The notes under the pieces: generated by a model
Seen by the model: only the letters and a program-made list of their open reading frames with translations
Databases searched by the model: none
Told to the model about the DNA's origin: nothing
Translations under genes and position numbers: made by a program
Source: Archangium violaceum
GTDB taxonomy: Bacteria > Myxococcota > Myxococcia > Myxococcales > Myxococcaceae
Direction of reading: 5' to 3'
Assembly: GCF_016859125.1 (NCBI RefSeq)
Contig: NZ_CP069338.1
Coordinates: forward strand, 9,551,501 to 9,615,500
DNA length: 64,000 nt
Shown here: piece by piece, positions 52,597-61,092 of the stretch
Layout: each line of letters begins with the position of its first letter
How positions within the stretch are numbered: position 1 is the stretch's first letter

Positions 52597-54267
52597 ATGG
52601 CTCGGTTCGACGCCTTCATCGAGAAGCTCTACAAGGAATCCGGTGTCGCCATCATGCTGGAGACCGGCAGTGGCATCACCCTGCGGACCGCCTCGGGCAA
52701 CGTGCCCATGGTGAAAGCGGGGCTCAACTCGCAGCAGATCATCGGCGCGCTCTCGGAGATCCTCCCCGCCGACATGCGCGGGAACTTCCCCGCCGAGGGA
52801 GTCACCAACTTCCCGTACGCCGCTCCCGCTGGCGCGGTGCAGGTGAAGGTGCAGAACGTCGGGGGCCACTTGAAGGTGGCTCTGGTGCCCTACAAGGCGC
52901 CCTCGCAGCCGGCGGTGAACACCGTGGCGGCGGCGCCCTCGGCCCCCGTTGCCCTGGATCTGCCTCCCGCGTCCGAGGACGACAAGCTGGAGCTGGCCTC
53001 GCCCTCCGACATGATGGAGTTGGCGGCCCGTGGCGCCGGCGGTGCATTCGCCTCCGCCGCTCCCGCCCGTGCTCCCGCGGCTCCGGCCGCCAAGGCCCCG
53101 GCCGCTCCCGCTGCTGCTCCCGCCGCCGAGCAGAAGCCGGCCATCCAGGTGCTGCCGGTGGATGGGGCGGACACGGATGCGCTCCAGGCCCTGCGCGCGC
53201 TGTTGGATCGCATGCTCGACAAGAAGGCCTCGGACCTCCACCTGTCGAGCACCGTGGTGCCCATGCTGCGCATCGACGGCGACATGGTGCCGCAGGAGGA
53301 CTACCGGCCCCTGTCCCCCGAGCGCCTCAAGGCGATGCTCTGGACGATCGCTCCGGAGAAGAACAAGAAGCAGTGGGAGGAGATGCGCGACACGGACTTC
53401 GCCTACGAGACCGAGCGCGCCCGCTTCCGCGTCAACGTCTTCGAGGATCGCAAGGGCATCGGCTCGGTGATGCGGCAGATCCCCAACAAGATCATGACCG
53501 CCGAGGACATGGGGCTCTCCAAGCACATCCTCGACCTGTGCTTCCTCAGCAAGGGGCTGGTGCTCGTCACGGGTCCGACGGGCTCGGGTAAGTCCACGAC
53601 GCTGGCCGCGATGATCGATTTCATCAATCGCAATCGCGAGGACCACATCATCACGATCGAGGACCCGATCGAGTTCGTGCACCCGAACAAGAAGTGCCTG
53701 GTCAACCAGCGCGAGGTGCACGTCCATACCCAGGGCTTCAAGAACGCCCTGCGCGCCGCCCTCCGCGAGGACCCGGACATCGTGCTGGTGGGCGAAATGC
53801 GAGACCTCGAGACGATCGCCATCGCGATCGAAACGGCCGAAACGGGCCACCTCGTCTTCGGAACGCTGCACACCAACACGGCGCCCTCGACGGTGGACCG
53901 CATCATCGACCAGTTCCCCGCGGACCGGCAGGAGCAGATCCGCATGATGCTCTCCGAGTCCCTCAAGGGCGTCATCTCGCAGATGCTGGTGAAGAAGATC
54001 GGCGGAGGCCGCGTGCCGGCGCAGGAGGTGCTCCTGTGCACCAACTCCGTGTCCAACCTCATTCGCGAGGGAAAGACGTTCCAGATTCCCTCCATCATGC
54101 AGACCTCGCGCGGCATCGGCATGCAGACGCTCAACGATGCCCTGCTGGATCTGGTGAAGAAGAAGCTGTGCGAGCCGAACGATGCGTACGTCAAGGCCAT
54201 CGCCAAGGCGGAGTTCAAGCAGATGCTGGAGCGCGCGGGCTTCAAGATCGACCTGCCGACCTCCTGA
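52597..54267 (+). CDS. PilT/PilU-family type IV pilus retraction-type ATPase with N-terminal extension
   Basis: 556 aa. The first 125 residues form an extra domain (FDAFIEKLYKESGVAIMLET, VTNFPYAAPAGAVQVKVQNV), followed by an Ala/Pro-rich linker (residues about 150-182), then a PilT-like hexameric ATPase with KKASDLHLS, Walker A GPTGSGKST, Asp box EDPIEFVH, Walker B IVLVGEMRD and His box GHLVFGTLHTN. PilT is normally about 345-370 aa, so the extension is the notable part. Likely drives or modulates pilus retraction in twitching motility; it is probably one of several PilT paralogues. Confidence 0.9.
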   Translation: MARFDAFIEKLYKESGVAIMLETGSGITLRTASGNVPMVKAGLNSQQIIGALSEILPADMRGNFPAEGVTNFPYAAPAGAVQVKVQNVGGHLKVALVPYKAPSQPAVNTVAAAPSAPVALDLPPASEDDKLELASPSDMMELAARGAGGAFASAAPARAPAAPAAKAPAAPAAAPAAEQKPAIQVLPVDGADTDALQALRALLDRMLDKKASDLHLSSTVVPMLRIDGDMVPQEDYRPLSPERLKAMLWTIAPEKNKKQWEEMRDTDFAYETERARFRVNVFEDRKGIGSVMRQIPNKIMTAEDMGLSKHILDLCFLSKGLVLVTGPTGSGKSTTLAAMIDFINRNREDHIITIEDPIEFVHPNKKCLVNQREVHVHTQGFKNALRAALREDPDIVLVGEMRDLETIAIAIETAETGHLVFGTLHTNTAPSTVDRIIDQFPADRQEQIRMMLSESLKGVISQMLVKKIGGGRVPAQEVLLCTNSVSNLIREGKTFQIPSIMQTSRGIGMQTLNDALLDLVKKKLCEPNDAYVKAIAKAEFKQMLERAGFKIDLPTS

Positions 54268-54317
54268 GTCCCCGGAATGAGTCTCGGGAGTGGGGCGCCG
54301 CCGCGCTCTCTCCTCGG

Positions 54318-54340
54318 ACCTGTCCGACAGTCGGACAAGT
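54318..54340. repeat. Dispersed palindromic repeat, copy 2
   Basis: ACC-TGTCCGA-CAG-TCGGACA-AGT, with perfect 7-bp arms, 21 of 23 bases identical to 10717-10739. It lies between the convergent PilT-like and MFS genes, without a U tract. Confidence 0.6.
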
Positions 54341-54363
54341 CGCGGAGGAACGCGGCCAGTGGG

Positions 54364-55896
54364 TCAGGGCCTGGTGCTGGCGGACGGGCTGTCGGCGAGC
54401 ACTGGGGCCTGAGCGGGCTCCCGCGCCGCACGGGCCTGGAGCCACGAGCCCACCAGCGACACCAGTGCCCCCAATGAGCGCACCGGCTTCGCGTCCGGCT
54501 CGACGATGCGCATGGCCAGGAAGGCCGCGGCCACCCGCGTCACCGCGGACAGCACGAAGAGCACGTGCAGGTTCACCCAGAGGTGGCCCCCGAGGGTGAA
54601 CTCCGTGGGCAGCAGGCTCGCCAGTCCCCCGCCCAGCGTCGAGGCCGCCGCGTAGGCCAACCCACCCGCCGTGGAGAACGCCGCGAGGTAGAAGGGACGG
54701 CCCTTGCGCGGTGCCACCGACAGCGGCAGCGCGAAGATGGCCAGGCCATGGCCACCCCAGAGCGCGCCGGCCATCACCACGTCCAGCAGCAGCGGCCAGA
54801 GGAACGTGGCCGTGGGGAACAGCCAGATGGCGGGGATGAAGCCGATTCCCAGCGAGCACGCCAGCAGCACCGGCTGGGCTCCCAGTCTGTCGATGAGCTT
54901 GCCCCACAGGGGCGCGGTGAGCATGCGCATCCCGGCCACCGCCGCCAGGTACAGCGCCATGGTCAGGAAGCTCATCTTCAGGTTCTTCAGCATGTGGAAC
55001 GAGAAGAAGGGCGCGGACAGACCCACCGCCGCGTTCCAGGCCACCTGATACAGCAGCACCCGGCGCGCCCGATCGTCACGCAGCGGCAGCAGGGCCACGT
55101 GGAAGTCCAGCTTCGTCTTCTCCCTGCTCGGCGCGGGATCATGCTGGCGCGCCATCAGCACCGTGGTCACCAGGCCCGCCACGCAGGCGAGCGCCGCCAG
55201 CAGCGGCAGACCCACGCCCACGCCCTCGGGAGGGCGCAGCTTGTCCATCACCACGCCCGCCACCAGCGAGGTCAGCGTGCCACCCAGTGTGCACAGCGCC
55301 GTGCGCCGGCCGAAGAATCGCCCCCGGATGGACTCGGGCACCAGCTCGCCCATCCACGCCACCCAGGCGTTGTTGCCGATGACGCCCAGCACGGCCGACA
55401 CCGCCGCCACCGCCACCAGCAGCCGCTGTTGCCCCTCCAGCGTCAGCGGCAGCCAGGGCAACACGCACAGCGGCAGCATCACCTGACGCGACAGGAACAC
55501 CGCCACCAGCGCCACACGCCGGTAGCCAAAGGTGGACGTCAGCCACGCCGCCGGGAATTGAATGAACTGGGCGAAGAAGGGCAGGGCGGTCATCACCCCC
55601 ACCAGGAAGGGCCCCAGCTTCAGCGCCAGCGCCCAGGCGGTGAGCACCGTGGCTCCCGCGCACGCGGTGAACACCTCCGCCACGATGCCCTCGGACACCG
55701 AGGCCTTCAGCGAGCAACGCAGGGCCCTGCGTCCCGCGGTGTCCGGAGCGGACGTCGCGGTGGTGCTCGCGGCGGGAGCCCCCAGCAGCGGGGCGGCGGA
55801 ACCCGGCAGCGAGTTTCCAGGCCGGAAGAGGGGAACGGCGGATGCCAGGGCAGCGAAGCTGCGCAGAACGTTGCGGCGCACGACGGCGAGTGACAC
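54364..55896 (-). CDS. Major facilitator superfamily transporter
   Basis: 510 aa from GTG 55896; the frame is open to 55950, so the start is uncertain. About 12 membrane spans (LKLGPFLVGVMTALPFFAQF, LAALACVAGLVTTVLMA, FLTMALYLAAVAGMRMLTAP) with an MFS motif-A-like loop (VPESIRGRFFGRR). An N-terminal low-complexity extension of about 60 residues precedes the first span. Substrate unknown. Divergent from the polyprenyl synthase gene. Confidence 0.78.
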   Translation of the reverse strand: MSLAVVRRNVLRSFAALASAVPLFRPGNSLPGSAAPLLGAPAASTTATSAPDTAGRRALRCSLKASVSEGIVAEVFTACAGATVLTAWALALKLGPFLVGVMTALPFFAQFIQFPAAWLTSTFGYRRVALVAVFLSRQVMLPLCVLPWLPLTLEGQQRLLVAVAAVSAVLGVIGNNAWVAWMGELVPESIRGRFFGRRTALCTLGGTLTSLVAGVVMDKLRPPEGVGVGLPLLAALACVAGLVTTVLMARQHDPAPSREKTKLDFHVALLPLRDDRARRVLLYQVAWNAAVGLSAPFFSFHMLKNLKMSFLTMALYLAAVAGMRMLTAPLWGKLIDRLGAQPVLLACSLGIGFIPAIWLFPTATFLWPLLLDVVMAGALWGGHGLAIFALPLSVAPRKGRPFYLAAFSTAGGLAYAAASTLGGGLASLLPTEFTLGGHLWVNLHVLFVLSAVTRVAAAFLAMRIVEPDAKPVRSLGALVSLVGSWLQARAAREPAQAPVLADSPSASTRP

Positions 55897-56077
55897 ACGA
55901 ACCCTTGTGGCTGTAGAGGCCGAGTCTGTCTCACGACGCACCGCGCCCACTCAAACCGACCTCCCGGGCCTGCCTGCCGCCCTTGCAGGCCCCTCCGCCT
56001 GCCCGGCCATGCAGGAAGCAGGTGCAGTTCACACGGTCTTGAACTATATGAACGGGCCCAGAGGAGAAGAGGGGTAC

Positions 56078-57082
56078 ATGGAACTCGCGCGTGAACTGGC
56101 GGATTTTCTGGGGAGCGTGGAGCAGCGGCTGGGCTCGATGCTCGAGGATGGGGATGCGGGCCCAGGTGTGAAGGGCGATACGCTCATGGAGGCCGCGCGC
56201 CACCTGTGCATCGGCACCGGCGGCAAACGCGCCCGCCCCCTCCTGGTGCGCCTGTTCGGCGGCGCGGTGGGCGTGGCCCCCGAGAAGCTCGTGGACGTGG
56301 CCGTGGCCTCGGAGATGATCCACTCCTCCAGCCTCCTGCACGACGACGTGGTGGACGCCGGCATGTACCGCCGCGCCCGGCCCACGGTGAACGCCCGCTG
56401 GGGCAACATCGTCGCGGTGATGAGCGGGGACCTCATCCTGTCCACCGCGCTCCACCGCCTGTCCACCCTGGACTCGCGCCTCACCCAGAGCGCCCTGGCC
56501 GTGGTCATGGAGATGTCCCGCGCCGCCATCACCGAGGTGGAGTCCCGCGGCAACCTGGATCTGCCCCTGGAGCGCCTGCGCTACGTCGCCGAGGGCAAGA
56601 CGGGCTCGCTCTTCGGCTGGTGTGGCAGTGCCGCCGCCACGCTCGCCGGTCTGCCCGAGGCCGCCGAGCGCTTCGATCGCTTCGGCCGCCGCTTCGGCGT
56701 GGCCTTCCAGATCGCCGATGACATCCGCGACGTGCTTGGCACGGATCCCGGCAAGCCGCGCTACGCCGACGTGCTCTCGGGGACGCCCTCGCTGCCCATC
56801 CTCCTGGCGGTGGCGCGTGACGGCAGCCTGAAGAGCAAGCTGAAGGACGCCTGGGCCTTCACCACGGTGAACCCCGAGCGCACCCGCGCCATCGGCGACG
56901 CCATCGAGGCCACCGGCGCCGTGGAGCTGGCCATGGAGCGGATGAACAAGGAGCTCGAGGCCGCCCTGGACGCGCTCGGGCCGTACGGCCAGCAGGGCAC
57001 GGGCGCGGAGCTGGTGGACTGGGCACGCAAGCTGTCCGTGGGCATCGCCGCCCAGGCGCAGGAACGGAGCCGCGCTGCATGA
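56078..57082 (+). CDS. Polyprenyl diphosphate synthase (trans-isoprenyl type)
   Basis: 334 aa from ATG 56078, preceded by AGAGGGG; ATG 56048 is an alternative. First Asp-rich motif DDVVD in HSSSLLHDDVVDAG and second DDIRD in FQIADDIRDVLG; GGKRARPLLVRL binds diphosphate. It condenses isopentenyl diphosphate units, making the octaprenyl- or heptaprenyl-type side chain of menaquinone or another polyprenoid. It overlaps the regulator gene by ATGA. Confidence 0.92.
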   Translation: MELARELADFLGSVEQRLGSMLEDGDAGPGVKGDTLMEAARHLCIGTGGKRARPLLVRLFGGAVGVAPEKLVDVAVASEMIHSSSLLHDDVVDAGMYRRARPTVNARWGNIVAVMSGDLILSTALHRLSTLDSRLTQSALAVVMEMSRAAITEVESRGNLDLPLERLRYVAEGKTGSLFGWCGSAAATLAGLPEAAERFDRFGRRFGVAFQIADDIRDVLGTDPGKPRYADVLSGTPSLPILLAVARDGSLKSKLKDAWAFTTVNPERTRAIGDAIEATGAVELAMERMNKELEAALDALGPYGQQGTGAELVDWARKLSVGIAAQAQERSRAA

Positions 57083-57657
57083 AAGGCTACCTGTGGACAG
57101 GCGGTCTCGAATCGGCCCGGGGGGTGGGCTCGAACAACGGACGTCTCGCTCCCTGGGAAGCCATCGCCGTCGATGCCGTTGGCAATGTGATTGAGTTCTG
57201 GGGCTTCAAGCGCAACCAGGGCCGCGTCTGGGCCCTGCTGTACCTGCGCGGCGAGCCCCTCACCGCCGGAGAGCTCGAGCGCGAGCTGGAGCTCTCCAAG
57301 GGCGGAGTGTCCATGCTGCTCAGGGATCTGGAGCGCTGGGGCGTGGTGCGGCGCGTGCGCTCGCCCCAGGACAGCGCCTGGCGCTACGCCGCCGAGACGG
57401 ATCTCATCCGCATGGTGTCGCATGTGATCGAGCAGCGGGAGGCCGGCTTCATCGAGCGCATCCGCGCCGATCTGGCCGAGGCCCGGCGGCTCGCCCAGGC
57501 GGCGGGGAACGTTCCTCCCGAACATCTCTCCCGGCTGGAGAAGATGGCCACCCTTGCCGAGCACGTCGAGCGCGCGTTACGGCTGTTCATCAAGACGGCG
57601 CGCCTGGACGTGGGCGCCATCCTCGGCGCGCTGCGCGAGGACTCGAACCGGCAGTGA
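57079..57657 (+). CDS. GbsR/MarR-family transcriptional regulator
   Basis: 192 aa winged-helix protein: GFKRNQGRVWALLYLRGEPL, TAGELERELELSKGGVSMLL, RDLERWGVVRRVRSPQDSAW, as in GbsR-like regulators. The C-terminal half is a long helix for dimerisation. Coupling to the prenyl synthase gene hints that it could sense an isoprenoid- or membrane-related signal, but this is only context. Confidence 0.85.
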   Translation: MKGYLWTGGLESARGVGSNNGRLAPWEAIAVDAVGNVIEFWGFKRNQGRVWALLYLRGEPLTAGELERELELSKGGVSMLLRDLERWGVVRRVRSPQDSAWRYAAETDLIRMVSHVIEQREAGFIERIRADLAEARRLAQAAGNVPPEHLSRLEKMATLAEHVERALRLFIKTARLDVGAILGALREDSNRQ

Positions 57658-57685
57658 GACGGCCTGGGGGCCCGAGGAGCACGGC

Positions 57686-58207
57686 ATGGACTCGCATTAC
57701 GATCAGGTGATGAAGGCGCGGAACACGGCGGATACCGCGGCCTCGAAGCTGTACTTCGCCTACTCGACGATCCTGGACCGGGCGGCCTTCGAGGAGTGGC
57801 GCTCGCAGCACGGCTACGACTTCTTCGAGCTGCCCGAGGGCAAGCTGGCCGAGGCGCTGGACGTGGACCTGGTGTACGACTTCCCCTCGAGGTGGTGGGG
57901 AGGGCGGGTGGCGGGGCTGACGGACGCGCCGGGCAGGAGCGTGTACGGGAGGCTCTTCGAGATTGGCGGAAAGGACTGGCCCATCATCCAGCACAAGGAG
58001 GGCGCGGTGACGAGCATGTGCGTGGAGCGGCTCGTGCGCGTCCGGGTGGAGGGGCAGGAACTGCAGGCCACGGCGTTCGTGACGTCGCCGAGGCGCGCGT
58101 CCACCGAGGGCCCCCTCAGCCAGCGGTTCATCGAGGCGCTGGTGCGTGGCGCGCAGAGCGCGGGACTGCCCGCGGAGTACATCGAGCGGCTGCGCCGCGG
58201 GGAGTAG
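57686..58207 (+). CDS. Gamma-glutamylcyclotransferase-like (GGCT/AIG2 fold) protein
   Basis: 173 aa, ATG 57686 after CGAGGAGC. The start of the fold, KLYFAYSTILDRAAFEEW, parallels the YGSNL motif of GGCT proteins, though the Gly is absent here; GRVAGLTDAPGRSVYGRLFE and QATAFVTSP follow. GGCT-like enzymes cleave gamma-glutamyl peptides; a changed binding loop makes the activity uncertain. Its last codons overlap the acceptor arm of the tRNA-like element. Confidence 0.65.
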   Translation: MDSHYDQVMKARNTADTAASKLYFAYSTILDRAAFEEWRSQHGYDFFELPEGKLAEALDVDLVYDFPSRWWGGRVAGLTDAPGRSVYGRLFEIGGKDWPIIQHKEGAVTSMCVERLVRVRVEGQELQATAFVTSPRRASTEGPLSQRFIEALVRGAQSAGLPAEYIERLRRGE

Positions 58208-58279
58208 GGGATGGCGGTGGGTCGAGCCCCCTGGGTCCGAGACCAGGGGACTCAGGTTCGAGTCCTGTCTCCCCGACCA
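58198..58279 (+). other. tRNA-like remnant, 3' half similar to tRNA-Arg(CCG)
   Basis: The 3' part has a T-arm TCAGG-TTCGAGT-CCTGT and acceptor CTCCCCG-A-CCA (58269-58279), which pairs perfectly with CGGGGAG at 58198-58204. An anticodon-like arm CTGG...ACCAG holds TCCGAGA, close to tRNA-Arg(CCG) but one base short, and the D-arm is not formed and too long. So this is not a functional tRNA as it stands. It may be a degenerate gene or an attachment-site scar. Confidence 0.4.
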
Positions 58280-58664
58280 TGAAAAGCCCTGGAGTTTCGA
58301 GCTATCTGGTGGGTCTCCCCAAACTCGGCGGAGATGAATCCCGCCCGCGTCAGTAGCGCCCTGCCAATCCCCTGCCGCTGGAACCTCGGGTGGATGTACA
58401 ACGCCAGAGTGCAGTCCACCCCCCGCACACGCCGGGTCACCAGGACGCCCGCCGGCTGGCCGTCGACACAGGCCATCAGGGCCGTCTCACCCGCCTTCGG
58501 GAGGAGGAAGGTGAGCGAGTCGTCCTCGAGCAGCGTGTACATCGATTCGAGCACACCCAGTCCCGCGTAGAGCACTGGGCCCACGCCTCACGCAGGATGC
58601 GCCGGACACCCTCGCGGTCCGAGGCGTCGAATTTTCGGATGGAAGCGTGACGGCTCACTTCCAA
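58252..58664 (-). pseudogene. GNAT acetyltransferase pseudogene (frameshifted, 3' truncated)
   Basis: From ATG 58664 the frame reads MEVSRHASIRKFDASDREGV RRILREAW and then leaves the family; a different frame resumes at GPVLYAGLGVLESMYTLLED and contains the acetyl-CoA motif LALYIHPRFQRQGIGRALLT. A 1-nt shift near 58575-58582 joins the two. The C-terminal part of the GNAT fold (after GRALL...) is replaced by GETHQIARNSRAFHGRGDRT, which is read from the tRNA-like segment. The gene is broken at two places. ATG 58664 overlaps the end of the preceding gene by 10 bp. Confidence 0.7.
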
Positions 58665-59170
58665 TGGTAGCCGCGCTCCGCCAGTTCCTCGTAATACCTG
58701 TCAATCCAGGCCTGGGTGGGCCCCGCGGGTTCGTCTTCCCGGCAGAACTGCGTTAGCACCTGCCGCGTCATGTCCAGCGCGGACGGTGACATGTCCGTGG
58801 AGATGACCACGGCTGGGTACGCCGTGGCGCCTGTGGCGTCGCGAACCTCGTCGAGCCACAGGTCCAGGGGGAGGAAGTACTCGCCGGGCATCTCCGGACT
58901 GCCCGCGGGGTAGAGGGGCTTGTCGTCCTCGTTGATTCGCAGGTGGATGCGCACGGCCCGGTTGCGGCTGGCATTGGCGACGACGAGGATCGGCACGCCA
59001 TCCCGTTCGGCCGGGAACAGTGGGTCCCAGTCCCGTGCATCCTCGGGCTTCTCAAGGCAGTCCCGGAAGAACTCGGCCCAAAACATCTCCAGCAGCAGGA
59101 ACTCCAGATCGTTCTGCTTGAAGGCCAGGAATGGAAAGGACGGATGCTTCCGTAGCTGCTCGAGGTTCAT
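58655..59170 (-). CDS. Conserved-looking hypothetical protein, 171 aa
   Basis: A soluble acidic protein without signal peptide: LRKHPSFPFLAFKQNDLEFL, GVPILVVANASRNRAVRIHL, PGEYFLPLDLWLDEVRDATG, QAWIDRYYEELAERGYHWK. No motif I recognise. Size and charge are like those of small immunity-type or hypothetical proteins in myxobacteria, but that is not evidence of function. It precedes the GNAT pseudogene in the same direction and is divergent from the amine-oxidase-like gene. Confidence 0.65.
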   Translation of the reverse strand: MNLEQLRKHPSFPFLAFKQNDLEFLLLEMFWAEFFRDCLEKPEDARDWDPLFPAERDGVPILVVANASRNRAVRIHLRINEDDKPLYPAGSPEMPGEYFLPLDLWLDEVRDATGATAYPAVVISTDMSPSALDMTRQVLTQFCREDEPAGPTQAWIDRYYEELAERGYHWK

Positions 59171-59249
59171 GGCCCCTCAGGTGACGAAGTTGTTGGACGG
59201 CCCGAAGGAGTCGATATCGAAGCGGATGCTCCCTCTGACAGGAAATTTC

Positions 59250-60809
59250 ATGGCCGAACTCAAAGAAGTCCGCGTCCCCGATTTGGGCAGTTCCAACTTG
59301 ACCGCGAGCCAGAGGCGCCGCGCCGTACCGTGGGCCGCCGTGCTCGGCGCGGTGGCGCTCCTCGTCGCAGCGGGCTGCAAGGTCCATGACCCAGCGACGA
59401 CGCATGTCGCTGCGACCGAGCGACGGTCCCTCTCGTGCGAAATCGGCATCGTCGGCGGCGGCCCGGCCGGGACCTATATGGCGTATCGGCTGGCGCCGCG
59501 CTTCGGCGCGGGCGTCTGTCTCTTCGAAAAGGAGGTCGAGGTCGGCGGGCGCTTGCGCGACGAGACGCTCGGCGGTGTGCGGGTCGGGTGGGGGGCGCGT
59601 CGTGTCAACGACAGCCAGGGCTACGTGAAGGAGCTGGCACGCGAGCTCGACATCGAGCTCGAGACGCCGGAGCCGCGCGGCCACCTCATGCTCGTCAAAG
59701 GCCGTTTCGGCTACTCCCCCGACGACTTCGTCGACCTCTTCCCGGGGCTGAAGGGACCGCTCGATGACGATCCGGCAACGACGCGCGAGGACGAGCTCTA
59801 CGCGCTGCTCCTGCGCGAGAAGGCCAGGGCGAAGGCGTATCCGAACTTCCGCGACTTCGTCGACGCCGTCGCCGGCCCGGCCTCGTCCGAGTACCTGCGC
59901 AGCGTGTCGCGATTCCACTCCGACTTCGACCTCGCCCATTCCGCCGCCAACTACATCGAAATCCTCGAGGAGGAGATGCAACTCTCGAGCGTCAACCATT
60001 ACCCCGTCGGCGGCATGAGCATGTTTCCGCTCGAGCTGGCCGAGAGGGCGGCGGCCCGGGGCGTGCGCATCTACACGTCCGAGCCGCTCCTTTCCTTGGA
60101 CACCGCGGGCCCCGGCCCGGGCGCCGGCTACGCCTTGCGGACGCCGAGCTACGACGTGACGGTGCGAAAGCTCGTCATCGCGGCGCCGCCGTCGGGGTTC
60201 GACTTCGTCCAAGGCCCGCTCGCCGAGGAGATTCGCGCGCAGCCCGCGTACCAGGCGCTGATTCCGCTCCGCATCGTGGTCATCAACCAGCGCTGGAGCT
60301 CGCCCTGGTGGGAGAACGTGGACAACCCGAAGCGCGAGGACCTGACCGGCAAGCCGTTTCGGGTCTACACCACCGACCACTGCGTCCAGCACACGGAGAT
60401 CCCGCGGGAGCCCTACCTGGCCGGGGCGCACGTCCTTCGCTCCGTCTACGCCGAGGAGCCGAAGTGCGTCGCCTTCTGGGAGGACCTGTTCAAGAAGGGC
60501 GGCCTTCCGGCGGTGGAGGCTGAAGTCGTGCGCGGACTGAACCTGACGTTCAACACGGGCGCTCCGGGGCAGCAGATCGCCGTGCCCAAACCGCTCGAGA
60601 CGACGTTCCACGTGTGGCCAGCCGGCTGGTACTACGTTCGCTCCGGGACCTCGATGACCATCGCCGAGATCGAGCGCTGGTCGATCGAGCCGCTGAAAGG
60701 TCGTGAGGACCTGATGCTCGTCGGCGAGGCGTGGAGCAACCGTCCGGGCTGGGCGATCGGTGCCTTCCGTACGGTCGACACGGTGCTCGAGGCCCGCTTC
60801 GGCTTCTGA
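59250..60809 (+). CDS. FAD-dependent amine-oxidase-like lipoprotein
   Basis: 519 aa from ATG 59250 (AGGAAA upstream). After a 30-residue N-terminal stretch comes a hydrophobic helix with lipobox LLVAAGC. The dinucleotide-binding motif is IGIVGGGPAGTYMAYRLAPR, with the acidic end of strand two in CLFEKEVEVGGRL. Later IAAPPSGFDF and a C-terminal FAD region, LMLVGEAWSNRPGWAIGAFR. It belongs to the NAD(P)-binding Rossmann/monoamine-oxidase superfamily; a lipid-anchored, exported version is unusual. The substrate is unknown. Confidence 0.82.
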   Translation: MAELKEVRVPDLGSSNLTASQRRRAVPWAAVLGAVALLVAAGCKVHDPATTHVAATERRSLSCEIGIVGGGPAGTYMAYRLAPRFGAGVCLFEKEVEVGGRLRDETLGGVRVGWGARRVNDSQGYVKELARELDIELETPEPRGHLMLVKGRFGYSPDDFVDLFPGLKGPLDDDPATTREDELYALLLREKARAKAYPNFRDFVDAVAGPASSEYLRSVSRFHSDFDLAHSAANYIEILEEEMQLSSVNHYPVGGMSMFPLELAERAAARGVRIYTSEPLLSLDTAGPGPGAGYALRTPSYDVTVRKLVIAAPPSGFDFVQGPLAEEIRAQPAYQALIPLRIVVINQRWSSPWWENVDNPKREDLTGKPFRVYTTDHCVQHTEIPREPYLAGAHVLRSVYAEEPKCVAFWEDLFKKGGLPAVEAEVVRGLNLTFNTGAPGQQIAVPKPLETTFHVWPAGWYYVRSGTSMTIAEIERWSIEPLKGREDLMLVGEAWSNRPGWAIGAFRTVDTVLEARFGF

Positions 60810-60991
60810 CCGGACTCACTCCTCCGTCCGATAGCCGGTTCCAAGTGTCCGCCTCTGGGTGGGCCGCGGCCCCTCCGGCCGCCTCGGCTGGCCGGCAGCA
60901 CACAGAGACCCTTCTGCTCAGGCATGTGCTCACCGCACTGCGGTCAATTTGAACTTTCTGGCACCTGTTCCGCGCGAGAGGGCTTCACAGG

Positions 60992-61003
60992 CGGGCATGC
61001 CCG
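60992..61003. promoter_or_regulatory. 12-bp perfect palindrome upstream of arylamine N-acetyltransferase gene
   Basis: CGGGCATGCCCG, about 90 bp before the ATG of the N-acetyltransferase gene. In the intergenic stretch 60810-61092 nothing else stands out. It may be a regulator site; GC-rich palindromes of this size also arise by chance here. Confidence 0.25.
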
Positions 61004-61092
61004 TGAGGTCGGCTCTTGCGCGGTAGACGGCGCTGCCCACCTATACCACCTTACAATGTAGGCGGTATTCTGGAGCCGGTTTGGGGGGAGCC

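Noticed and set aside
51889-53871. N-terminal extension of the valyl-tRNA synthetase frame by about 660 codons
   Set aside because: It is antisense to the PilT-like and partner genes and ValS homologues begin near ATG 51888.
58198-58279. A complete functional tRNA-Arg gene
   Set aside because: The D-arm cannot form, the anticodon stem-loop is one base off, and the 5' end lies inside the coding sequence of the preceding gene.
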